Source of the DNA: an uncultured Helicobacter sp.
GTDB lineage: Bacteria; Campylobacterota; Campylobacteria; Campylobacterales; Helicobacteraceae
Assembly: GCF_910577135.1 (NCBI RefSeq)
Contig: NZ_CAJTLL010000007.1
Coordinates: forward strand, 1-64,000
Length of the DNA stretch: 64,000 nt
Direction of reading: 5' to 3'
Shown here: positions 15,869 to 24,695 of the stretch, one piece after another
Numbering within the stretch: position 1 is the stretch's first letter
How the letters are laid out: each line of letters begins with the position of its first letter
Position numbers and translations under genes: made by a program
The notes under the pieces: model-generated
Databases searched by the model: none
Told to the model about the DNA's origin: nothing
The model's input: the letters and a program-made list of their open reading frames with translations, nothing else

Positions 15869-17203
15869 CTAGTTTTCACCAAATACACGTTTAAAAATGG
15901 CATCGACATTTTTCGTATAGTAGCCATAATCAAAGCATTCTCTAATGGTTTGCTCACCAATGAGGCTTACTAACTCCCTATCTGCTAAGAGATATCGTAG
16001 ATAGAGGCTCTCGCCTTTGGCATTCATCGCATTTCCACCATTTTGTAAATCTCGCCACACTTTCATTGCATTGCGTTGGACGATTTTATAAGATTCTTCA
16101 CGTGAGATACCTTTCTTAGGGAGTTCGAGCAAGATTCGCTGAGAGAATACAAGTCCGCCGGTAAGCTCAAGATTTCTCATCATATTCTTAGGATACACCA
16201 CGAGCTTTTCAAGCAATCCTTTCAAGCGAAACAGCATAAAATCCGTAGTGATAAAGCCATCAGGTAGGATAAATCGTTCTACGCTTGAATGGCTAATATC
16301 GCGCTCGTGCCATAATGCGACATTTTCCATCGCTGGAAGTGCAAAGCTTCGTATCATTCTGCAAAGCCCTGTGATATTCTCACTTAACACAGGATTGCGT
16401 TTATGCGGCATAGCCGAGCTGCCCTTTTGCCCTTCCTCGAAATATTCCTCTGCCTCATAGACTTCTGTGCGTTGCAAATGGCGGATTTCTACTGCGATTT
16501 TCTCACAGCTACTAGCCAAAAGGGCTAAATCGCTCATTAGTCTTGCATATCTATCACGTTGAATGACTTGATTGCTCACTCTTGCTGCCTTTAAGCCTAA
16601 ATCCGCACATACAAGCTCTTCCAGCTCAATGGGCGTATGGGCGAGATTCCCCATTGCACCACTTAGCTGCCCCACGGAGATGACTTCTAGCGTAGATTGC
16701 AACGCCTCATAATGCCGCCCTAGCTCATCATACCAAATCGCTAAGACTAGTCCAAAGGTGATAGGCTCTCCGTGAATCCCGTGGGAGCGCCCAACCATAA
16801 GTGTATCCTTATGCTCAAAGGAGCGCGTTTTAATCACAGTTCTTAGCTCTTCTATATCGTGTAAGATAATATGCAGAGAATCTCGCATTTGCAATGCCAC
16901 AGCCGTATCGATACAATCGCTACTTGTGATTCCATAATGCACAAAGCGGCTCTCCTCTCCTAAGCTTTCTGCCACACTTGTAGTAAAGGCTATCAAATCG
17001 TGCTTTGTAACACTCTCTATTTCATCAATACGTGCAATATCAAACCTTGCATTTTTGCAAATTTTCTCACAATCTTCATCAGGCACGACACCTAGCTTAT
17101 TCCACCCGCGCACTAATGCCTTTTCTACCGCCAACCACGCGGAATATTTAGCATTTATATCCCATAGTTTTTTCATCTCCTCACGCGCATATCGCTCTAC
17201 CAT
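15869..17203 (-). CDS. purB: Adenylosuccinate lyase
   Basis: A 444-residue homotetrameric enzyme of the aspartase/fumarase superfamily. It acts twice in purine synthesis: SAICAR to AICAR, and adenylosuccinate to AMP. The signature loop SSAMPHKRNP carries the catalytic Ser, and HYGITSSDCIDTA and GRSHGIHGEP carry further active-site residues including His. ATG at 17203 has AAGGAGATGTT just upstream. A candidate -10 (TAAAAT, 17235-17240, minus) precedes it. It pairs functionally with purC of the window. Confidence 0.96.
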   Translation of the reverse strand: MVERYAREEMKKLWDINAKYSAWLAVEKALVRGWNKLGVVPDEDCEKICKNARFDIARIDEIESVTKHDLIAFTTSVAESLGEESRFVHYGITSSDCIDTAVALQMRDSLHIILHDIEELRTVIKTRSFEHKDTLMVGRSHGIHGEPITFGLVLAIWYDELGRHYEALQSTLEVISVGQLSGAMGNLAHTPIELEELVCADLGLKAARVSNQVIQRDRYARLMSDLALLASSCEKIAVEIRHLQRTEVYEAEEYFEEGQKGSSAMPHKRNPVLSENITGLCRMIRSFALPAMENVALWHERDISHSSVERFILPDGFITTDFMLFRLKGLLEKLVVYPKNMMRNLELTGGLVFSQRILLELPKKGISREESYKIVQRNAMKVWRDLQNGGNAMNAKGESLYLRYLLADRELVSLIGEQTIRECFDYGYYTKNVDAIFKRVFGEN

Positions 17204-17419
17204 AACATCTCCTTAATTAATAAAAACAAAGCAAATTTTAGCCAAAGTTTGCAAAATTACTCTACAAAGAGAGTGATAAGATAAGGCAAAATCTCCCACT
17301 TGCGCTTAAAAATTAACTTTATAGCTGATTTGCATTGTATCGGGTTAGTTTTTAAGGTTTAGAATCTATTATTTTTGCTTTAATTATGATTTTGAAGTTC
17401 TATGTTTTTAAGGAAAGAT

Positions 17420-18199
17420 ATGCAATACAATAAAGTAAAGGATATATATGAACTATGTCATCATATATCGCCCTTTGATACGCAAGAATCTTGGGATAAG
17501 AGTGGGCTAAATCTAGGAAGTATGAATGATACATTTGAGCATATACTCGTATGCTTAGAGGTCAATCTAAATATCGCACAAGCACTTCAACCAAAGACAT
17601 TGCTTATCACCCACCATCCTTTGTTTTTTCAGCCTTTAAATGCCTTTTGCACAGATAGGTATCCTGCCAATATCGCGCAGATTCTATTACAGAAGCATTG
17701 CTGTGTGATAAGTTTGCATACCAATTTTGATAAATCTCATCTTAATACCTATCTTACCCATAAAGTGCTGCAATGGGAGCATTTTGTCGCGCAAGGATTG
17801 TTTATGTATGGGAGCATAGCACCTATATCACTGCCAAATCTCGCGCAATATGTATGCAAATCACTGCAAACAGACTATATGCAATACATACAGGGCGATG
17901 TAGAATCTATAAAGGAGCATAGTATTAGCGATGTATATATTGTCTGTGGCAGCGGTTGCTCTCTGCTCTCTTGCATCCCACCATCTCCCAGTACTTGCTT
18001 TATTACAAGCGATGTGAAGCACCACGATGCGATGATAGCTAAGAGTATGGGGATTAGCCTCATTGATATGGGGCATTATGAAAGTGAGAAATATTTTGTA
18101 GAAATTTTTGATTCTATTTTGCAAAATACAGGATATAACGTTATAATTGCAGATTGTGAAAATCCATTCTCTCTCTGCTTAAATAAGTCAAGAGATTAA
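17420..18199 (+). CDS. Nif3-like dinuclear metal-centre protein
   Basis: A 259-residue member of the Nif3/YbgI family (often labelled GTP cyclohydrolase I type 2 homologue). Metal ligands are visible: LITHHPLFF (His pair), SLHTNFD (His), and near the C-terminus MGHYESEK (His, Glu). The N-terminal WDKSGLNLG is also typical. These proteins form toroidal hexamers with two metals per subunit; the physiological reaction is unsettled. ATG at 17420 is preferred over 17402 because AAGGAAAG is placed correctly before it. flgZ follows after 21 nt, as in H. pylori. Confidence 0.88.
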   Translation: MQYNKVKDIYELCHHISPFDTQESWDKSGLNLGSMNDTFEHILVCLEVNLNIAQALQPKTLLITHHPLFFQPLNAFCTDRYPANIAQILLQKHCCVISLHTNFDKSHLNTYLTHKVLQWEHFVAQGLFMYGSIAPISLPNLAQYVCKSLQTDYMQYIQGDVESIKEHSISDVYIVCGSGCSLLSCIPPSPSTCFITSDVKHHDAMIAKSMGISLIDMGHYESEKYFVEIFDSILQNTGYNVIIADCENPFSLCLNKSRD

Positions 18200-18220
18200 C
18201 CCTCATTCAAAGGACAAGTG

Positions 18221-18991
18221 ATGAATAAGCATTTACAAGAGCTCATACAAGTAGCCCATTTTGATAAGCAAATCGATGATTTAGAGCCCAAAATTGCCCA
18301 AGTGCGACACGAGCTTAATGAAAAAATTAAGCAAGAAAGGCAAACATTAAAAGATATAGAATCCCTCAATGAAGAAACACGAAATATCGAACTCGAGATT
18401 GCCCGACACGACCGCAATATTCAAGAATCTTCCGCAAAATTAGAGCAAATTACTAAAAAGCAAAAAGAGGTCAAAACAGAAAAGGAAATGCGCGCACTTG
18501 ATGTGGAAACAGATATTGCCAAAGAGAATATGACACATTCTAATGCTGAAATAGAGCGACTTGAAGCACTCAAAGAGAAGAAAAACAAAGAAAAGCAATC
18601 CTACACACCTAAACTCGAGCAGCTAAAAAGCGAAATTGAAGCCCTTGAAACACAAACACAAAAGCAGGTGCAAGAAATCAAACAAGCTCAACAAGATCTT
18701 TTTGAAGAAAAAGAATCTTTGGTAGCAAAAATGGACAATAAAGTCATTAGTTTTTATGCCAAAATTAGACGATGGGCACTCAATACAAGCGTAGTGCCTG
18801 TGTTTAAACAAGCCTGTGGCGGCTGCTTTATCAAGCTTAATGATACGATTTATAATGAGATTTTAAAAGGCAATGATATTATTAACTGCCCTCATTGCGG
18901 AAGAATACTCTATGCAGATTCTCAAGCAAAGGCATCTGCCCAAGAATCTGTAAAAGCAGAGGCAAAGCCCAAGAAAAAAGCTAAGGCATAA
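18221..18991 (+). CDS. flgZ: Coiled-coil zinc-ribbon protein FlgZ (HP0958-like)
   Basis: This 256-residue protein has a long antiparallel coiled coil over about residues 10-170, rich in Glu/Lys/Gln, followed by a zinc ribbon with CGGC near 200 and CPHCG near 225, and a Lys/Ala-rich tail. This matches H. pylori HP0958 (FlgZ), which stabilises the flagellar sigma factor RpoN and binds flaA mRNA. The ATG at 18221 is chosen over an adjacent GTG; AAAGGA is well placed. It fits with flgI-flgJ-flgS at the other end of the window, since FlgS activates RpoN through FlgR. Confidence 0.9.
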   Translation: MNKHLQELIQVAHFDKQIDDLEPKIAQVRHELNEKIKQERQTLKDIESLNEETRNIELEIARHDRNIQESSAKLEQITKKQKEVKTEKEMRALDVETDIAKENMTHSNAEIERLEALKEKKNKEKQSYTPKLEQLKSEIEALETQTQKQVQEIKQAQQDLFEEKESLVAKMDNKVISFYAKIRRWALNTSVVPVFKQACGGCFIKLNDTIYNEILKGNDIINCPHCGRILYADSQAKASAQESVKAEAKPKKKAKA

Positions 18992-19017
18992 TCCTTAGAC
19001 GTCGTTGGATACATAAT

Positions 19018-20256
19018 GTGGATACCTTAAAACACACACAAAAAGTCTCCTTTCCTTTTCCTCTTGGTTATTACTGCTTATGTGTGCTGCTGTATATTAT
19101 CGCGCTTCCCTTTTTGATTGCAAGCAGTTTTCGCTTAAAGCATAAAGATTCTATACCGGCACGATTTTTCCCTTTTTTTATCAAAAAGCTTGAATATGAG
19201 CCACACTATTGGTTTCACGCCTGCTCCTTTGGCGAGGTAAAATCACTCGAGCCGCTCATTAATGCCTTTTACAATAAATCTGTAAATATTTTAATCACCA
19301 CTATCACGCATACAGGCTTTAATGAGGCAAAACGTTTGTATGGAAATAAAGCAGATTCTAAGGCACATATTATCGTGCGCTATCTCCCTTTTGAAATCTT
19401 TTTGCCTCTGTGGAGTAAGCAATGCAAGGGGCTTAAAACATTAGTTGTGACAGAAGCAGAGATGTGGAAAATACTTTTTTTTATGGCTAAATCTCATAAC
19501 GCACACACTTTACTTATTAACGCACGTATTTCGCAACGTTCATACAAGAACTATGAGCGGTTTGTGTGGTTTTATCAGGGGATTTTTGCCCTCATTGATG
19601 AGGTATTGGCTCAAAGTCATATCGATAAACGACGCCTTGAAGCCTTAGGCGCTACTCATATTGAAGTTTTTGGGAATCTTAAGACGCTTAATACCCCCTG
19701 TGTTAGCACACATTATACAAAGCCCTCTATGCCACTTTTCATCGGGGCAAGCACACATAGAGGGGAGGAGAGATTGATTTTAGAATCCTTTAAAACCTTT
19801 AAAGAACAATCCCCTACAACACTTTTGCTCCTTGCTCCTCGCCACCCTGAACGTTTTAAAGAAGCTTATGATTTAAGTATGAGCTTTTTTTCTCGCACGG
19901 CATTATTTTCACAGACACATTTAGAATCTTGTGAGCAGTATGATGTGATAGTCATTGATACATTAGGGGAGCTGAATAATCTCTATGCGATAAGCGATGT
20001 AGTGATACTTGGCGGGAGCTTTACTACAAATGTGGGCGGTCATAATCCGCTTGAACCGGCATTTTTTGGCACAAGACTTATTAGCGGGGAGCATATCTTT
20101 AACCAATATGCACTTTTTGAATCAGTGGAAAATTATGTGCTTATCCCTCCTCAAAGCCTTAGTGATACACTTTCTAGATGGGAATTGCTCCCTAAGAGTG
20201 CCATTAAGACAAATTCACACGATAAGCTCAATATACTTTTGCAAAAGATTCACTAA
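19018..20256 (+). CDS. waaA: 3-deoxy-D-manno-octulosonic acid transferase
   Basis: A 412-residue inner-membrane glycosyltransferase of GT-B fold that adds Kdo to lipid A precursor. The N-terminal membrane anchor is at about 17-38. The acceptor-site Glu region is WFHACSFGEVKS, and further marks are TTITHTGFNEAKR, VVTEAEMWK, and the donor-binding GGSFTTNVGGHNPLEPA with FGTRLISG. The start is GTG at 19018 (no good ATG in frame); the ribosome-binding site is weak. It overlaps the RluA gene by one base. The Kdo added here may later be trimmed by the pair at 53-55 kb. Confidence 0.92.
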   Translation: MDTLKHTQKVSFPFPLGYYCLCVLLYIIALPFLIASSFRLKHKDSIPARFFPFFIKKLEYEPHYWFHACSFGEVKSLEPLINAFYNKSVNILITTITHTGFNEAKRLYGNKADSKAHIIVRYLPFEIFLPLWSKQCKGLKTLVVTEAEMWKILFFMAKSHNAHTLLINARISQRSYKNYERFVWFYQGIFALIDEVLAQSHIDKRRLEALGATHIEVFGNLKTLNTPCVSTHYTKPSMPLFIGASTHRGEERLILESFKTFKEQSPTTLLLLAPRHPERFKEAYDLSMSFFSRTALFSQTHLESCEQYDVIVIDTLGELNNLYAISDVVILGGSFTTNVGGHNPLEPAFFGTRLISGEHIFNQYALFESVENYVLIPPQSLSDTLSRWELLPKSAIKTNSHDKLNILLQKIH

Positions 20257-20996
20257 TGCTCAAAGATAAGGCATACAAAGTCCTAGCGCATAATCATCAG
20301 CTTTCGCATAAACAGGCTAAGGCTTTGATTGATAAAGGTTTGGTGCGATTGGGAGGTCAGAAGCTCACTCTTGCTCGGGCGGAAGTACCTTATAGTGCGA
20401 CTTTTGAAATATTAAGAGTTAAAAAACCTCAAGTGCTATTTAGCGATGAAAACATTTTAGCCCTTGCTAAGCCACCCTTTATAGAATCTTATGATTTATG
20501 TGCGATGTTTGAGGGCTGGTCTTTGCTCCATCGGCTAGATAGGGAGACAAGCGGTGTTATCTTGCTGATTAAGGAAAATAGTGCTTTTCACAAGAGGGCA
20601 AAAAGGGCATTTAAAGATAAGGAGGTATATAAGGAATATATAGCCCTCTTACACGGACGACTTATGGATTCTATCCAGATAGAGAAGCCCATACTCACTA
20701 TAAAAAAGGGCTTTGCTAAATCATATATTGATAAAAATGGCTTAGAGGCGCATACACAGCTTACGCCATTAGCCATAGTGGGTAAAAAGACATTGGTTCA
20801 AGCAGTGATTACCACAGGGCGCACACATCAAATTCGCGTGCATACTCAAAGTATCAAATACCCCATATATGGTGATAGAATCTATGGCATAGCAGATAAT
20901 GCCCCCAGGCTTATGCTTCACGCCCATAAAATTGCGCTTTTAGATTATGAATTTATCTCGCCTGTCCCTCAAGAGTTACAAATGGAGCATTTGTAA
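20256..20996 (+). CDS. RluA-family pseudouridine synthase
   Basis: This 246-residue enzyme has an N-terminal S4 RNA-binding domain (about 1-60, SHKQAKALIDKGLVRLGGQ) and the catalytic domain. The catalytic Asp is in LLHRLDRETSGV (about residue 94), and the TTGRTHQIRVH motif is near 190. It isomerises uridines in rRNA or tRNA; the target cannot be told from sequence. It overlaps neighbours on both sides by one base, indicating a tight operon waaA-rluA-like-esterase. Confidence 0.9.
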   Translation: MLKDKAYKVLAHNHQLSHKQAKALIDKGLVRLGGQKLTLARAEVPYSATFEILRVKKPQVLFSDENILALAKPPFIESYDLCAMFEGWSLLHRLDRETSGVILLIKENSAFHKRAKRAFKDKEVYKEYIALLHGRLMDSIQIEKPILTIKKGFAKSYIDKNGLEAHTQLTPLAIVGKKTLVQAVITTGRTHQIRVHTQSIKYPIYGDRIYGIADNAPRLMLHAHKIALLDYEFISPVPQELQMEHL

Positions 20997-21592
20997 TGCA
21001 GTTTTTTTATTCACACGGATTCCATTCATCAAAAGATTCTCTAGCGTATCAGCGAATATGCGAGGGCTTACACTTAAAGCCTTTACAACTTGTTTATGAT
21101 AATGGCGGGGACTTTAGGACAAATCTGCAAAGCTGCAAAGAGCAGCTAATGGTATATAAGCCCACTATGCCTTTTGGGTTGATTGGCAATTCTTTGGGAG
21201 CATTTTACCTATGGCAGCTTATGCTTTATGCTGATACGCTTAATGTGCCTCTCCCTTGTGTTTTTATATTTTTTAATCCTGTATTTGAGCCATTAGGACA
21301 ATTGAAAAAATATATAGATAAGCCACAAATAAATAGCACCACGCAGCAGCATTTCACCCTCTGTGATAAGCATTGGGAAAGTTATGCCTTCGCCCTGCGC
21401 CTGCCTATACCAAATACCATATCAAATATAAACGGAGTGGTGTGTTTAAGTGAAAGTGATGAACTCATTGATGGGAGCATTTCACAAGCCTATTGGCAGC
21501 ATTATGCCAAAATAGTGCATTTGCAAGGAGGGCATATCATTACTGATTTTGCCCCACTTTATGAGAATCTTTACCCATTTTTACACAATTAA
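20996..21592 (+). CDS. YqiA/YcfP-like alpha/beta hydrolase
   Basis: A 198-residue cytoplasmic protein. It starts MQFFYSHGFHSS, the oxyanion-side motif of the UPF0227 (YqiA/YcfP) esterases. The nucleophile elbow GNSLGAFYLWQ is near residue 64. The acid is probably in SESDELID near 155, and the His in GGHIITDF near 180. These are small serine esterases of unclear physiological substrate. It is the last gene of the waaA operon and converges with the minus-strand small ORF downstream. Confidence 0.82.
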   Translation: MQFFYSHGFHSSKDSLAYQRICEGLHLKPLQLVYDNGGDFRTNLQSCKEQLMVYKPTMPFGLIGNSLGAFYLWQLMLYADTLNVPLPCVFIFFNPVFEPLGQLKKYIDKPQINSTTQQHFTLCDKHWESYAFALRLPIPNTISNINGVVCLSESDELIDGSISQAYWQHYAKIVHLQGGHIITDFAPLYENLYPFLHN

Positions 21593-21598
21593 AATAAT

Positions 21599-21844
21599 TT
21601 AAGACTTCTTTTTATTACTCTTGCGTCTAGCTCGTTGTGCTTTACGCTGTGCCAAGAAAATGCGGTAATTTGTCTCCCACCATAAATAGTCTTTAAGATG
21701 TCTTCGCTTGAGAGTCGTATGACTGGGTGCAAGAGATTCTATAAGGTGTATAGATTCCTCAACAATTTGCTCAAGATCTTTAAAATCTCCTTTCTTCTGC
21801 TCTTCCTCGAGGATTTCAAGCTTTTCTAATACTTCTTGTGGCAT
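21599..21844 (-). CDS. Small hypothetical protein, acidic N-terminus and basic tail
   Basis: An 81-residue protein with an acidic helical N-terminal half (LEKLEILEEEQKKGDFKDLE) and a strongly basic C-terminus (RKAQRARRKSNKKKS), with no signal peptide. It starts seven bases after the stop of a 30-codon ORF. No family is recognised. Charge segregation is compatible with RNA or DNA binding by the tail. Confidence 0.6.
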   Translation of the reverse strand: MPQEVLEKLEILEEEQKKGDFKDLEQIVEESIHLIESLAPSHTTLKRRHLKDYLWWETNYRIFLAQRKAQRARRKSNKKKS

Positions 21845-21850
21845 AAGCTC

Positions 21851-21943
21851 TCACTCAGCCTGAGTAATATGTAACAATGGGGCAAGTTCTTTCCTGTCCT
21901 GTGCTGTTAAAATAATCTTATGTTTTGTGTTCTGCTCTAACAT
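21851..21943 (-). CDS. 30-residue microprotein or leader ORF with strong ribosome-binding site
   Basis: AAGGAGGAAGG lies immediately before ATG at 21943-21941. The frame runs 30 codons (MLEQNTKHKIILTAQDRKEL and ten more) to TGA at 21851-21853. The next ORF starts seven bases later, so the short ORF could be a translated leader or a small partner. Evidence is the near-perfect ribosome-binding site, absent from the larger ORF behind it. Confidence 0.5.
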   Translation of the reverse strand: MLEQNTKHKIILTAQDRKELAPLLHITQAE

Positions 21944-22121
21944 CCTTCCTCCTTCATTTTTCATAAATTCAGCTTATATATTATACAAAAAATTCCCAAA
22001 AACCTTTAAATAGAAATATTTATAAGTTAGCATACGAAATTCATAAATGTATCATTTAGCACTTTTGGCACAAATTTTGTATAAAATTTAATTTTTTTTT
22101 GACTTTAATAAAAATTTTGTG

Positions 22122-22128
22122 TAATAAT
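22122..22128 (+). promoter_or_regulatory. Candidate -10 box for gltA
   Basis: TAATAAT preceded by TG, about 40 nt before the gltA ATG, behind a run of nine T (22092-22100). Upstream a separate TGGCAC-N5-TTGT (22066-22080) resembles a sigma-54 site except for the final C. Confidence 0.4.
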
Positions 22129-22166
22129 TGAAAATATGATTTTATATATTTCAAAAGGAGAGAGGC

Positions 22167-23450
22167 ATGGCAACAATTACGCTAACCAATAACGAAACAA
22201 AAGAAAGCTTTGATTTTGAACTCATCGAATGCACAAGAGGGCCTAAGGCAGTAGATTTTTCTAAGCTTTTTGAACGCACTAATATTTTTTCTTATGACCC
22301 GGGCTATGGCTCAACAGCTGGATGCAAATCTACTATTAGTTATATTAATGGTAAAGAAGGGGAGCTTTTATACAAAGGTATGCCTTTGGCTGAACTTGTG
22401 GAAAAATATCATTTTACAGATATATGCAAGCTCCTTATTACAGGTGAAGCGCCCACTAATGACACAGAATCTAAAGAATTTGAAATTGAACTTATGCATC
22501 GCAGTTTTTTGCACGAAGGGTTGATTAATATTTTTAACGCATTCCCTGATACAGCTCACCCTATGGCAAATTTATCCGCTGCACTTTCAGCACTCTCAAC
22601 ATTCCATTTTCATCATTTGGATATGAGTAATGAGGCAGAGCGACAAGTGATGGCGAGACGCGCTATTGCCAAGATTACTACACTTGTAGCTTTCGCTTAT
22701 CGACATTCTTTGGGTATTCCCTATATTTATCCCGATGTAGAACGAGGCTATGTAGAGAATTTCCTCTATATGCTTCGTGCTTATCCGGGTGGCAAAATGA
22801 AGCAAACTGCCAATGGAGCAAGTGAGATTACACCACTAGAAGTAGAGGCACTTGATAAAATCTTTATCCTCCACGCAGACCACGGGCAAAATGCCTCTAC
22901 CACTACTGTGCGCAATGTGGCTTCCACAGGAGCACACCCTTATGCGGCATTAAGTGCTGGAATTAACGCTTTGTGGGGTGCTGCACACGGTGGGGCAAAT
23001 GAAAAAGTGCTTGATATGCTTAATGAAATTGGCGATGCAAAAAATGTCGATAAATTCATCGCTAAAGCGAAGGATAAAAATGATCCATTCAGACTAATGG
23101 GCTTTGGGCATCGTGTGTATAAGAATTATGACCCTCGCGCTAAGATTCTTAAAAAACTCAAAGATGACTTAGATACTAAGGGTATTAAGATGGATTCACG
23201 TTTGAGTGATTTAGCCCATAAAGTCGAAGAAATAGCCTTGAGTGATAGCTATTTTGTAGAGAGAAATCTCTATCCAAATGTGGATTTCTACTCTGGTATT
23301 ATTCTTTCTGCGCTTAAAATTCCTGTATCGCTCTTTACACCTATTTTTGTTATTGGACGAATGCCGGGCTGGTGCGCACAGCTACTAGAGCATATTAAAG
23401 ATCCAACAGCAAGGATTACTCGACCACGTCAAGTATATATAGGAAAATAG
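22167..23450 (+). CDS. gltA: Citrate synthase
   Basis: A 427-residue hexameric-type citrate synthase of the TCA cycle, joining acetyl-CoA and oxaloacetate. Active-site signatures: [12 protein letters not shown] with the first His, [25 protein letters not shown] with the second His, and Asp in PNVDFYSG. The N-terminal beta-rich domain (about 1-60) is present, as in Gram-negative NADH-sensitive forms. GGAGAG precedes the ATG. A weak hairpin with T-run (CTTAA/TTAAG, 23451-23473) follows the stop. Confidence 0.96.
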   Translation: MATITLTNNETKESFDFELIECTRGPKAVDFSKLFERTNIFSYDPGYGSTAGCKSTISYINGKEGELLYKGMPLAELVEKYHFTDICKLLITGEAPTNDTESKEFEIELMHRSFLHEGLINIFNAFPDTAHPMANLSAALSALSTFHFHHLDMSNEAERQVMARRAIAKITTLVAFAYRHSLGIPYIYPDVERGYVENFLYMLRAYPGGKMKQTANGASEITPLEVEALDKIFILHADHGQNASTTTVRNVASTGAHPYAALSAGINALWGAAHGGANEKVLDMLNEIGDAKNVDKFIAKAKDKNDPFRLMGFGHRVYKNYDPRAKILKKLKDDLDTKGIKMDSRLSDLAHKVEEIALSDSYFVERNLYPNVDFYSGIILSALKIPVSLFTPIFVIGRMPGWCAQLLEHIKDPTARITRPRQVYIGK

Positions 23451-23476
23451 CTTAAGTGTATTTAAGGGTTTTTCGC

Positions 23477-23482
23477 TATAAT
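23477..23482 (+). promoter_or_regulatory. -10 box (TATAAT) for rplY-pth-LptF/G
   Basis: A perfect TATAAT 33 nt before the rplY ATG, just after the gltA terminator-like hairpin. Confidence 0.6.
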
Positions 23483-23514
23483 AATGTCCTTAAATTTTAC
23501 TAAAGGACAAAAGA

Positions 23515-24051
23515 ATGCTAGAAGGACAAATTAGAGAGAGTATTTCAAAATCTCAAGCAAAGGCTTTGAGGAATGATGGTTATCTAATTGCAAATATCTA
23601 TGGCAAGGGACAGGAGAATATCCATTGTGCTTTTAAGCTTAATGATTTCATTAAGGCACTTAAGCATAAAAATACCTTGATTTTCCCTGTAAAAGTAGGT
23701 AGCAAGACCCTAGATGTGGTAGTTCAAGAATACCAGAAAGATCCCGTAACAAACACTATTGTCCACGTGGATTTGCTTATGGCACAAAAAGGTGTAGTGA
23801 GCAAATATAAAGTGCCCGTAAGTGTTAAAGGCAGTGCTAAGGGCTTAAAGAATAAGGGTGTTTTGTTTATTTCCACAAAACGTATTAGTGTCAAATGCAG
23901 CGCGGAACATCTCCCCAATACCTATGAACTTGATGTGAGTGATTTAGATGTGGGAGATTCTATCCTTGTACGTGATTTACCACAGATTCAAGGTGTAACT
24001 ATCATCAATCGCCCATCTGTGGCAGTAGTTGGAGTGATTAAAGCTAAATAA
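23515..24051 (+). CDS. rplY: Large ribosomal subunit protein bL25 (Ctc form)
   Basis: A 178-residue protein: an N-terminal L25 domain binding 5S rRNA (about 1-90, with [14 protein letters not shown] and HVDLLM) plus the C-terminal TL5/Ctc beta domain. The length is that of the longer Ctc type. It overlaps pth by one base, as in other Campylobacterota. Confidence 0.93.
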   Translation: MLEGQIRESISKSQAKALRNDGYLIANIYGKGQENIHCAFKLNDFIKALKHKNTLIFPVKVGSKTLDVVVQEYQKDPVTNTIVHVDLLMAQKGVVSKYKVPVSVKGSAKGLKNKGVLFISTKRISVKCSAEHLPNTYELDVSDLDVGDSILVRDLPQIQGVTIINRPSVAVVGVIKAK

Positions 24052-24695
24052 TGTCCTGCCTTCTTGTTGCAGGGCTTGGCAATCCGGGTGTCAAATATCA
24101 AAATACTCGGCATAATGTTGGCTTTATGGTGCTTGATTTTTTATCAAAAACCTTAAATTTTACATTTCATTTTGATAAAAAATTTAACGCAGAAGTGGGC
24201 ACATTACACACAGATTCTCATAAAGTATTTTTTCTTAAACCTCTTACTTTTATGAATCTCTCTGGCGAGTCTATTGCCCCATTTGCTCGATATTTTGATA
24301 TTGCTCATACACTGATAATACACGATGATATTGATATTGCCTTTGGTGATATTCGCTTTAAATATGGTGGCTCAAGCGGTGGGCATAATGGCTTAAAATC
24401 TATTGATAAAGCTATGGGGGATAAATACTTGAGACTTCGTTTTGGCATAGGTAGGGACACGCAAGGCAATGTGATAGATTATGTATTGAGTGATTTTAAT
24501 ACTCAAGAAATAGCGCAAATAACACAAACTTTGCCTTTTATCCAATTTGCCATTGCATATTTTTACACTATGCAAGGTAGCATAGAGGATATACTCGCTC
24601 ACTTACAAAATCGCTTTACATTAAGAAATAAATCACAAAAGCCCAATAAAGATTCTATAAATATCACAAAGCAAAACATAAGGGACAAAAGATGA
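24051..24695 (+). CDS. pth: Peptidyl-tRNA hydrolase
   Basis: A 214-residue enzyme that recycles tRNA from peptidyl-tRNA dropped by ribosomes. Motifs: GLGNPGVKYQNTRHNVGF with the catalytic His near residue 22, FLKPLTFMNLSGES, IIHDDIDIAFG with the catalytic Asp, and GGSSGGHNGLKSI. The C-terminal 25 residues are a basic extension beyond the core. It overlaps the permease gene by four bases (ATGA). Confidence 0.95.
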   Translation: MSCLLVAGLGNPGVKYQNTRHNVGFMVLDFLSKTLNFTFHFDKKFNAEVGTLHTDSHKVFFLKPLTFMNLSGESIAPFARYFDIAHTLIIHDDIDIAFGDIRFKYGGSSGGHNGLKSIDKAMGDKYLRLRFGIGRDTQGNVIDYVLSDFNTQEIAQITQTLPFIQFAIAYFYTMQGSIEDILAHLQNRFTLRNKSQKPNKDSINITKQNIRDKR

